From Agrobacterium rosae (GTDB lineage: Bacteria > Pseudomonadota > Alphaproteobacteria > Rhizobiales > Rhizobiaceae): DNA of 64,000 nt. Both the position numbers and the translations under genes were made by a program. Where the stretch lies: the NCBI RefSeq assembly GCF_002915175.1, contig NZ_NXEJ01000012.1:179948-243947 (forward strand), given 5' to 3'. Position 1 is the stretch's first letter. Each line of letters begins with the position of its first letter. Positions 57,894 through 64,000 of the stretch are shown here, piece by piece. The notes under the pieces were generated by a model. It made no database searches. It worked only from the letters and a program-made list of their open reading frames with translations, and was not told the DNA's origin.

Positions 57894-58566
57894 CACACGC
57901 TCCAACGATAAATTCGGCACATTCTCCAGCACGCGACCGCATCAGTTCCAGCAACCATCTTGCCCGCCCGACACCCGGCACGGGTAACTCCTGCGACGGC
58001 AGCACACTTACCCTCCATCGGGTGGTCGACGCCGTCGGCTGCCCAAAATCATTGGCTTCCGTCTGTCGTCGCCACCTGCGTACAACAAGCGCCAGGCTTC
58101 CCTTCTTTTCCGCAGCAAGCTGAAGCCGCCGGCTCGCCAGCATCGGCAGTCGCACGACCTCACCGACGACCGCACCCAGCCCACCGAAGGAGAGCGCCTC
58201 TTCCATTGAGGCAAGCACGTCCTCCTCGCGATCGCTTTCCACGAAGATGACGCGGTTAGGATTGAGACCTGCCTGCGCGAGCGCAGGAAAGAACAGATCC
58301 GGGCGCGTCAGGCACCAAACGATCTGGCCTTTGGTACGGGAGGCAACGCCTGCCACGAACAGGGCCGCGGCTGCCCCATCGACTGTTCCGGCGCCACCAC
58401 CTGCAAATTCATGAAGAGCGCCTCTGGCGAGACCACCTCCTGGCAGCACCGCGTCGATTGCGCTTACCCCGAACGGCAGACACTCAGCTTGCTTGGCCAC
58501 GACGCCTTCCAACGAGGCGATGCGATCACGCAGATCCGCTATGACATGCTCGCGCGCAGCAGCCAT
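57814..58566 (-). CDS. imuA: ImuA, RecA-like/SulA-like mutasome protein
   Basis: A 250-residue protein of the ImuA family. It begins MAAAREHVIADLRDRIASLEG; the RecA-like ALHEFAGG-to-VIFVESDREEDVLASMEEAL region is central, with GAVVGEVVRLPML following. Walker A is not classical. ImuA helps assemble the SOS mutasome. First gene of the operon (imuA-imuB-dnaE2), with an SOS box 67 bases upstream of its start. Confidence 0.9.
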   Translation of the reverse strand: MAAAREHVIADLRDRIASLEGVVAKQAECLPFGVSAIDAVLPGGGLARGALHEFAGGGAGTVDGAAAALFVAGVASRTKGQIVWCLTRPDLFFPALAQAGLNPNRVIFVESDREEDVLASMEEALSFGGLGAVVGEVVRLPMLASRRLQLAAEKKGSLALVVRRWRRQTEANDFGQPTASTTRWRVSVLPSQELPVPGVGRARWLLELMRSRAGECAEFIVGACDDQGRIDLPSGSVDGSHSSRRSRHSG

Positions 58567-58916
58567 CGTTCACGCAATCCTTCCGGTTCGTGTCGTTTAT
58601 GGGAACGGCTTCATGCCGTTTTCAATGTTGAAGTTCACGTTCTGTTCCTGCGATGGACAGGAGTCAAGAGGCGCTACATTAGGAATGCAGTCCTCTATTT
58701 TTAGCAACTTGAGAGATTCGCAAATTGAATCAGTGAGTAAGATTTGGAATGGTGCTGGGTGACGCGCACAAAATAAATTTTAGGGTAGCCTGATCAATCT
58801 CTCAGCATCGGCTGTCGATGCGTGCAAGCTGCGCTGATCGCAGGCATCATATTCAGGAACCATCCTACGCCGATCGCGCTTACCAATGCTGAAGCTTGAA
58901 GAAAGGTAGCACCGAA
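58567..58916. other. Divergent control region of imuA and the exonuclease gene
   Basis: 350 bases between the imuA start (minus) and the exonuclease start (plus). It contains the SOS box and a small dyad GCATCG/CGATGC near 58803-58819. No gene recognised. Confidence 0.5.
58633..58647. promoter_or_regulatory. LexA SOS box (GTTC-N7-GTTC)
   Basis: GTTCACGTTCTGTTC matches the alphaproteobacterial LexA site GTTC-N7-GTTC exactly. It lies 67-81 bases upstream of imuA, as expected for DNA-damage control of the mutasome operon. Confidence 0.88.
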
Positions 58917-59672
58917 GTGATCGAAGCCAGGGTACGCGTCATCGATCTCGAAACAGGAGGCAATGGCCCGAACGACGTCTGCGAGATCGGCTGGCAGGAT
59001 GTCGTCATCGACCAAGCTGGAAAGTGGGAGGTTACCGATGAGCGCGGGGCGCTGTTCGTCAACCCTGGCCGTCCGATTTCACCCGACACTATGGCGATTC
59101 ATCATATCCTGGATGCCCAAGTCGCGGATTCTCCCTTCTGGAAGGAAATAGCCTCGACGGTCCTTCGCCCACCCGGCCGTATCGACGCCTTGGCAGCCCA
59201 TCGAGCCGCTTTCGAACAAAGATATTGCACACCGCGGTTTACAGGCGGAACACCCTGGATCTGCACGTGGAAATGCGCGCTGCGCGTCTGGCCGGAGCTT
59301 CCGCGGTTTTCCAACCAGATGCTGCGTTATCAACGAATGCCAACAGGACTGGTACACGAAATCGGCCTGCCAGCGCATCGGGCGATGCCTGACGCCTACG
59401 TTACGGCTCATCATCTCCGCGACATGTTGAACCAAACCTCGCTTGAGGATTGCCTGGCATGGAGCAGCGAACCAGGCCTTCTGCCACGCATACCTGCCGG
59501 ACCAGATCGAGGAAAACCGTGGGATCGCATCAGCCTTGAAACACTGAACGCGTTTATAGCAGATCGGGATGTTGACGTGCGTTTCAGCGCACAGACCGAA
59601 CTGTTCCGTCGGAATGAGGACAAGCCATCTCAGGATGCGGAACCAGCGCAACGGACGCTTGGATTCGAATGA
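58917..59672 (+). CDS. DEDDh-type 3'-5' exonuclease
   Basis: A 251-residue exonuclease of the DnaQ/RNase-T-like fold. ExoI is VIDLETGGNGPND (Asp-x-Glu), a helix near LAAHRAAFEQRY gives ExoII, and a final His-x(4)-Asp pair is in AHRAMPDAYVTAHHL. It probably trims single-stranded DNA ends or RNA. GTG 58917 has AAGG upstream with long spacing; TTG 58896 is the alternative. It is divergent from imuA, so SOS control is possible. The stop overlaps the next gene as ATGA. Confidence 0.82.
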   Translation: MIEARVRVIDLETGGNGPNDVCEIGWQDVVIDQAGKWEVTDERGALFVNPGRPISPDTMAIHHILDAQVADSPFWKEIASTVLRPPGRIDALAAHRAAFEQRYCTPRFTGGTPWICTWKCALRVWPELPRFSNQMLRYQRMPTGLVHEIGLPAHRAMPDAYVTAHHLRDMLNQTSLEDCLAWSSEPGLLPRIPAGPDRGKPWDRISLETLNAFIADRDVDVRFSAQTELFRRNEDKPSQDAEPAQRTLGFE

Positions 59673-59989
59673 GCAAGAGGTATCCGGACACGCCCGATGG
59701 TCGATACTTCGTCGTAAAAGAACGGCTGTGGCGTCGCAGCAATCCTGCACTTGATGAACTCACTCGTGCGGCACTGGTCAAGGATTTGATGGCTGCACGC
59801 CGGGCGGTTCGCGATGCATCGGCAGGATCGCCAGAGATGAAAGAAGCCCGCGAGAAAGTGGATGCAGCCAAGGTCGCGCTTGGTGAACGCGGCCCAGTCT
59901 GGTGGGATGACGGGGCGCCGGATTTCAACCGGCACCTTGCCAAGAATACTCCTTACGCAGCGTGGCTCGAACAGTTCGAAAGTGACTGA
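59669..59989 (+). CDS. Conserved small protein of unknown function (106 aa)
   Basis: A 106-residue soluble protein: MSKRYPDTPDGRYFVVKERL, then RAALVKDLMAARRAVRDASAG, and a C-terminal VWWDDGAPDFNRHLAKNTPYAAWLE with many Trp. It is predicted helical and basic. From memory, similar sequences are common in rhizobia, but no function is known. It overlaps the exonuclease gene by ATGA, so the two may work together. Confidence 0.8.
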   Translation: MSKRYPDTPDGRYFVVKERLWRRSNPALDELTRAALVKDLMAARRAVRDASAGSPEMKEAREKVDAAKVALGERGPVWWDDGAPDFNRHLAKNTPYAAWLEQFESD

Positions 59990-60007
59990 CGGAGTACTCT
60001 TTCTACA

Positions 60008-61024
60008 TCAATCGGCGATCTTGATGATAAGCTTGCCGAAGTTGCCGCCTGTCAGCATGCTGATGAAGGCTTCCGGCGCGTTTTCAAGTCCATCAACGAT
60101 GTCCTCACGATAGCGGATGTCCCCTGACGCTACGCGAGGCCCGATTTCACTCAAGAATTCGTTGAAATGCTCAGCCGCGAACTCTGTCTGAATAAAACCA
60201 CGGACGAGAATGCTTCGGCGCAGGATCGCAGACATGGTCGCGGGGAGCCTATCGGTATCGGCCGCACCCGAACCATTGTAGTGTGCGACTAGCCCGCAAA
60301 CTGGGACACGGGCGAACTGATTGAGCAGCGGAAGCACGCCGTCCCAGACTTGGCCGCCCACGTTTTCAAAGTAGACATCGACACCATCCGGGCACGCTTT
60401 TTGCAGGTCAGACGAAAAGCGGTCCGATCGGTGATCGACAACGGCGTCGAAACCGAGTTCGTTCTTCACGAACGCGCATTTCTCTGCTCCACCAGCGATG
60501 CCGACAGCGCGGGCTCCAGCGAGCTTGGCGAGTTGACCCACCATTGATCCCACTGGGCCAGATGCCGCTGCAACGGCGACCGTTTCACCCGCCTTCGGCT
60601 GTCCGATAAACTTAAGTCCGGCCCAGGCCGTGAAACCGGGCATTCCCAGCGAACCAAGCGATGTCGTGATCGGCGCGCCGTGGGTCTCGACGCCACGGAG
60701 TTCGTCGCCTTTGATCACGGCGTGACTGCTCCAGCCAGTCCTTCCCCGGACGAGATCGCCCGGAGAAAAGCCGTTGTGCCGTGACTTGACCACTTCGGAA
60801 ATCGCCTCGCCTTCCATGATGCCGCCGATGGGCACGGGAGCAGCATAGGACTTCGCGTCGCTCATGCGACCACGCATGTAAGGATCGAGCGAAAGATACA
60901 GAGACCTGACAGTGACTTCCCCCTCATTTGCCTCTGGCAATTCAAAGTCTTCAATACGGAAATTGTCCTGTCCAGGCTGACCTGTTGGTCTGCTTGCCAG
61001 AAGGATGCGACGCGCGGAAATCAT
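60008..61024 (-). CDS. NADP-dependent oxidoreductase of the MDR/CurA type
   Basis: A 338-residue medium-chain reductase without zinc-ligand cysteines: ISARRILLASRPTGQPGQDNF at the N-terminus, a PYMRGRMSD stretch and the cofactor motif VAVAAASGPVGSMVGQLAKLAG. Family members reduce the C=C bond of alpha,beta-unsaturated carbonyls (curcumin or alkenals). Converges with the small protein gene. It has a moderate upstream site (GAGGAGCAGG). Confidence 0.88.
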   Translation of the reverse strand: MISARRILLASRPTGQPGQDNFRIEDFELPEANEGEVTVRSLYLSLDPYMRGRMSDAKSYAAPVPIGGIMEGEAISEVVKSRHNGFSPGDLVRGRTGWSSHAVIKGDELRGVETHGAPITTSLGSLGMPGFTAWAGLKFIGQPKAGETVAVAAASGPVGSMVGQLAKLAGARAVGIAGGAEKCAFVKNELGFDAVVDHRSDRFSSDLQKACPDGVDVYFENVGGQVWDGVLPLLNQFARVPVCGLVAHYNGSGAADTDRLPATMSAILRRSILVRGFIQTEFAAEHFNEFLSEIGPRVASGDIRYREDIVDGLENAPEAFISMLTGGNFGKLIIKIAD

Positions 61025-61271
61025 GTCCTGCTCCTCGGTGATGCTTGGTACTCCCTATTTAGGATCATCTCCGCCAAATCCAAGCCACGGGTGTGGAAAC
61101 CTGGAATTTCGCGCATTGCTCTTCCCGCCTCCAGTGCGATGAGAGTAGGTTTCAAAATGCATCCTCGCTAATCTTCGTAACTCGCAACGCCACGAAAACG
61201 TCAAAGTTCATTCAGGCATGGTTCACGGTGCAGGTCGCTAAATCACGTCATCGGCAACGGAGTGATGTGAG

Positions 61272-61610
61272 ATGCGCACGATAATTTTCAGCGCGGGAAT
61301 AATTCTGGGTAGTGTCTTCGCAAACGGAGCTAACGCGATGCCGGCGGCGCAACCACCTGTCCCCTCGGCCTCAGCCGTGCAGAAGGTCGACTACGCTTGC
61401 GGACGAGGCTTCCACCTTTCCCCACGTGGCTATTGCCGACCAAATGGCCCTCCACGCGAGTATCGCGATCGGTGGGATCGACGTGACCCCTGGGAAGCCA
61501 GACGAGAATGGCGCGACAGACGCGATCGTCGCGAATGGCGAGAACGCAGGGGTTTTTATGACCAGCGCGAATGGCGTGGACGACATGAGTATCGTGACTA
61601 CAGGTGGTAA
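61272..61610 (+). CDS. Small secreted Arg/Asp/Trp-rich protein, GCG_CRPN-like
   Basis: A 112-residue protein with a signal peptide (SAGIILGSVFANGANAM) and then the block CGRGFHLSPRGYCRPNGPP, which resembles the GCG_CRPN motif that precedes low-complexity tails. From about residue 65 it is a run of Arg, Asp, Trp and Glu (REWRDRRDRREWRERRGF). Small envelope proteins like this are common in rhizobia; no function is known. ATG 61272 has GGAG 12 bases upstream. Confidence 0.75.
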   Translation: MRTIIFSAGIILGSVFANGANAMPAAQPPVPSASAVQKVDYACGRGFHLSPRGYCRPNGPPREYRDRWDRRDPWEARREWRDRRDRREWRERRGFYDQREWRGRHEYRDYRW

Positions 61611-61752
61611 TACTTGGATCCTATCGCGAATATAAACCTGTAGCGTGGAGAGTCAGAACAGCTGTTAGTTCGGGTCAGTTAACGCTTTGCCTTATTAGGG
61701 AACCAGAGGAGCGTGATTCCGTTACGTAATCATCCAACAAGGAGGAAAACCA

Positions 61753-62046
61753 ATGGATCATACAAACCACGTTCGCTTATCGACGACAGAGTTGACCCAA
61801 GAAATCCTGGAAGGTGCAACCGTATATGGCGCAGATGACCATAAGGTTGGAAAGGTCGATCACGTACATGGCGGAACAGGTGGCCAAGCCATCATAGATG
61901 TTGGCGGCTTTCTCGGAATCGGTGCCAAGCCGGTAGCCGTCGCGTTAAGCGATCTTGATTTCATGCGCGATGAGGATGGCGATGTTCATGCTGTGACGTC
62001 GTGGACCAAAGACCAGTTGAAAGAGATGCCAGAACATCACCACTGA
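61753..62046 (+). CDS. PRC-barrel domain protein
   Basis: A 97-residue protein with a PRC-barrel: EILEGATVYGADDHKVGKVD, then GGQAIIDVGGFLGIGAKPVAV and LSDLDFMRDEDG. Such small PRC-barrel proteins are often stress-induced in alphaproteobacteria; they bind RNA or envelope partners. AAGGAGG precedes ATG 61753. It ends with EHHH. Confidence 0.85.
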   Translation: MDHTNHVRLSTTELTQEILEGATVYGADDHKVGKVDHVHGGTGGQAIIDVGGFLGIGAKPVAVALSDLDFMRDEDGDVHAVTSWTKDQLKEMPEHHH

Positions 62047-62147
62047 TGTTGTCGGGGTCCGGTCTCAATCGGACCCCGTACCTGCCGCTTTTACCGTGGC
62101 TAGAACGAACCAATCAAGAGATAGCGACCCGACCTCCCGATTATGCG

Positions 62148-62942
62148 TTATTTGAAACCGTCGCGGAGGAAGATGACGGCATCCTTTGCCTCATCCGACG
62201 ATATGGTGTGGCCGACCCCAGGATAGATTTTGGACGTCACCGTGAAGCCTGCCGATCGCAGTTGGCCAGACGCGACAGTTGTCGCCGCCGGTGGAATTGT
62301 CTTATCCTCCGCACCATGCATCATCAGAATATCTGTTCGTGTCGAAGATGACGTCGGCGGCAGAGGCAACAGCCCTGCAAAAGTGACGAGAGCGCCGACC
62401 TTCCAACGACTCGATGCGACCCCATCCAGCGCCATAATGGCGCCTTGCGACACCCCGACGAACGCCACTCGGTCCAGCGCGCCTTCGAACCCTTCACGTT
62501 TGACAATTTCAGAGACCACCCTGTCGAACGCTCGACGCGCGGCGTTTATCCGCTCGGGGCGCATTAGCTGGTCATCGATTGCAAACCATTGACGACCGCC
62601 TGACCTATGCGCAAATGGCGCGTCTGGCGCAACAAATACTGTGTCTGGCAGCGTAGCCCGCCAAGAGTTCCCGAGCGCTTCCATCACCGACCCTCGTCCC
62701 CGGATGCCGTGGAACAGGATCACCAGATGATCCGCACGCGTTCCTACTCGAGAAGCGGTCGATCTGGAGGTGCTTTCTGCCTGTACCATCTGCAAGGGTT
62801 TGGCCGCAGGGTCGACCTTGGGCGACACCATTCGGGGTCTTGTCTCCGCAGCCATCACAACACCAGGGCTTGCGACGACGTACATTGTGCCGATGAATAT
62901 GACGAATAAGGAGAAGATTGGGGCGAGATTTGAGGGCGTCAT
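62148..62942 (-). CDS. Secreted alpha/beta-hydrolase (phospholipase/carboxylesterase type)
   Basis: A 264-residue hydrolase with a hydrophobic N-terminal segment (FSLFVIFIGTMYVVASPG) that is a signal peptide or anchor. The nucleophile elbow is GVSQGAIMALDG (Ser), the acid is in HGAEDKTIPP and the His in YPGVGHTIS, so the triad is complete. The HGIRGRGS block is the oxyanion side. AGGAAAG precedes ATG 62942; an ATG at 62969 is also in frame. Likely acts on esters or lysophospholipids. Confidence 0.85.
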   Translation of the reverse strand: MTPSNLAPIFSLFVIFIGTMYVVASPGVVMAAETRPRMVSPKVDPAAKPLQMVQAESTSRSTASRVGTRADHLVILFHGIRGRGSVMEALGNSWRATLPDTVFVAPDAPFAHRSGGRQWFAIDDQLMRPERINAARRAFDRVVSEIVKREGFEGALDRVAFVGVSQGAIMALDGVASSRWKVGALVTFAGLLPLPPTSSSTRTDILMMHGAEDKTIPPAATTVASGQLRSAGFTVTSKIYPGVGHTISSDEAKDAVIFLRDGFK

Positions 62943-63131
62943 GGTACTTTCCTGTTGCACCCCCCTCAACCTTCACTCGGAACGTTCGTTCCGCTCCAAA
63001 GCTACGCCGCCACTGACAATCTCGTTATTGCCACTTGTCTGCCTCTAATCGCCAAGGTCACTGCGCCGGGAACAACCCCGCACATGTCCCGTTTCAGAAT
63101 GAGGCACCACTGCACACTCAAGGAGATTTCA

Positions 63132-63893
63132 ATGCATCGATTTGCGGACAAGGTTGTCGTCGTGACTGGCGCTGGTTCAGGAATAGGCAAGGCAACGGCG
63201 GAGCGTTTCCTCAGCGAGGGCGCGATGGTGACCCTGGTCGGCCGCACGAGGAAAAAGCTTGAGGATGTCGCCAAGCCTTATCCTGACGATCGGGTTCTGC
63301 TCACTGAGGCTGACATATCGAATGACGGTGACGTGAGAGACCTGATTTCTCGGACGGTCGAAAAGTTCGGGCGCCTAGATGTTCTTGTCAACAATGCAGG
63401 TGTTGTCGCCCAAGGCGATGTCGGCACCCTCACCACAGATGATTGGCGCACTGTCATGGCGACAGATGTGGATGGCGTCTTCTACGCCTGCCGTGCGGCC
63501 ATCCCACATCTGAAGTCGTCGCGCGGCTCCATCATTAACGTCAGCTCCGTATCGGGCACAGGTGGGGACTGGGGTATGGCGGCATACAATGCCGCCAAGG
63601 GTGCCATTACCAACCTCACGCGGGCGATGGCTATGGACCACGGCAAGGACGGCATCAGGGTCAACGCAGTATGCCCTAGCCTGACGCGCACCGGAATGAC
63701 CGAGGACATGATGGACGACGACAAGTTGATCGCGAAATTCAACGAACGCTTCGCGCTCAAAGGCCCTGGCGAACCAGAAGACGTTGCGGCGGTGATCGCA
63801 TTCCTCGCAAGCGACGACGCTCGGTTCGTGACAGGCGTCAACCTGCCCGTCGACGGTGGAATGTCGGCCTCGAACGGTCAGCCGCCTCAGTAA
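63132..63893 (+). CDS. Short-chain dehydrogenase/reductase
   Basis: A 253-residue classical SDR: GAGSGIG cofactor motif (about 13-19), NNAG (LVNNAGVVAQG), the Ser of INVSSVSGTGG and YNAAK. C-terminus typical (LPVDGGMSASNG). AAGGAGATTTCA leads into ATG 63132. Substrate unknown. A terminator-like hairpin follows 10 bases after the stop. Confidence 0.92.
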   Translation: MHRFADKVVVVTGAGSGIGKATAERFLSEGAMVTLVGRTRKKLEDVAKPYPDDRVLLTEADISNDGDVRDLISRTVEKFGRLDVLVNNAGVVAQGDVGTLTTDDWRTVMATDVDGVFYACRAAIPHLKSSRGSIINVSSVSGTGGDWGMAAYNAAKGAITNLTRAMAMDHGKDGIRVNAVCPSLTRTGMTEDMMDDDKLIAKFNERFALKGPGEPEDVAAVIAFLASDDARFVTGVNLPVDGGMSASNGQPPQ

Positions 63894-63903
63894 GATGTCG
63901 AAC

Positions 63904-63931
63904 GGCCCCTGAGGGATTATCCTCCGGGGCC
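63904..63931. terminator. Hairpin after the SDR gene
   Basis: GGCCCC (63904-63909) pairs with GGGGCC (63926-63931), and GAGG with CCTC inside, around a GATTAT loop, with one mismatched pair. It lies between the SDR and a convergent gene tail; no clear U-run. Confidence 0.6.
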
Positions 63932-63942
63932 GCCACAAACCT

Positions 63943-64000
63943 TCAATCTACAGGTCGTTTGCCTTCCGCCGCTGGCCAGTCGTTGGCCGGCTCCTCGATC
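63943..64000 (-). CDS. C-terminal tail of a gene cut by the right edge (uncertain)
   Basis: The reverse strand from 64000 reads IEEPANDWPAAEGKRPVD and then TGA at 63943-63945. The piece is too short for a family call, but the position, converging on a terminator-like hairpin, fits the end of a real gene. Confidence 0.4.
   Translation of the reverse strand, partial: IEEPANDWPAAEGKRPVD

Noticed and set aside
56412..57911. 499-codon open frame on the plus strand opposite imuB
   Set aside because: It lies entirely antisense to a well-supported imuB gene; long antisense frames are expected in high-GC DNA, and no family resemblance or ribosome site was seen.

Overview
The window looks like part of a large conjugative plasmid of the Rhizobiaceae (Rhizobium, Agrobacterium or Sinorhizobium type). 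The strongest evidence is a Ti/pNGR234a-type DNA-transfer region: traR, traM, traH-B-F-A, oriT, then traC-D-G. Its TraR keeps the residues that bind N-acyl-homoserine lactone, and there are two recognisable tra boxes. A plasmid-borne imuA-imuB-dnaE2 mutasome with an alphaproteobacterial SOS box, together with the high-GC coding style, fits this assignment. No repABC, traI/trb, rRNA, tRNA, intact IS element or CRISPR array was seen.

Layout. 0-7.3 kb: an aromatic-acid catabolic block that feeds 4-oxalomesaconate into central metabolism (ligJ-type hydratase, cut by the left edge; a LysR regulator with two helix-turn-helix domains; a DctA-like carrier; CHA aldolase; GalD-type tautomerase; a TctC/Bug binding protein; a type I extradiol dioxygenase). 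7.9-17.2 kb: a CapA-like protein, a complete oligopeptide-type ABC importer, a D-2-hydroxyacid dehydrogenase and an MFS exporter. 17.2-25.8 kb: a LysR regulator divergent from a rubredoxin / rubredoxin-reductase / cupin-like / solute-binding-like operon, then a Tat-exported yellow/MRJP-like protein, a type-B carboxylesterase and a decayed copy of the esterase.

25.8-36.2 kb: a polyamine-type ABC importer and aldehyde dehydrogenase operon on the minus strand, divergent from a GntR regulator, a class III aminotransferase, a ThDP enzyme and an SDR. 36.2-38.2 kb: two OmpR-like regulators with degenerate receivers, and a small minus-strand gene between them. An 11-base motif (TTGATGTCACA) recurs in the control regions of both blocks and probably joins them into one regulon. 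38.3-40.7 kb: an alpha-oxoamine synthase and a fused nucleotidyltransferase-HEPN protein.

40.8-51.9 kb: the transfer region, with a secreted nuclease translationally coupled to traG, followed by small plasmid-backbone proteins (WGR, HU, DUF736). 51.9-52.85 kb holds little or nothing recognisable. 52.9-60 kb: a cold-shock gene, the SOS mutasome, and an exonuclease coupled to a conserved small protein. 60-64 kb: assorted stress and redox genes (an MDR reductase, a GCG_CRPN-like small secreted protein, a PRC-barrel protein, an alpha/beta hydrolase, an SDR) and the tail of a gene cut by the right edge.

How they work together: most of the left 36 kb consists of self-contained uptake-plus-catabolism modules, each with its own divergent regulator, carried on a quorum-controlled conjugative backbone. 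Functions are inferred from motifs, family resemblance and context only; no database search was run.
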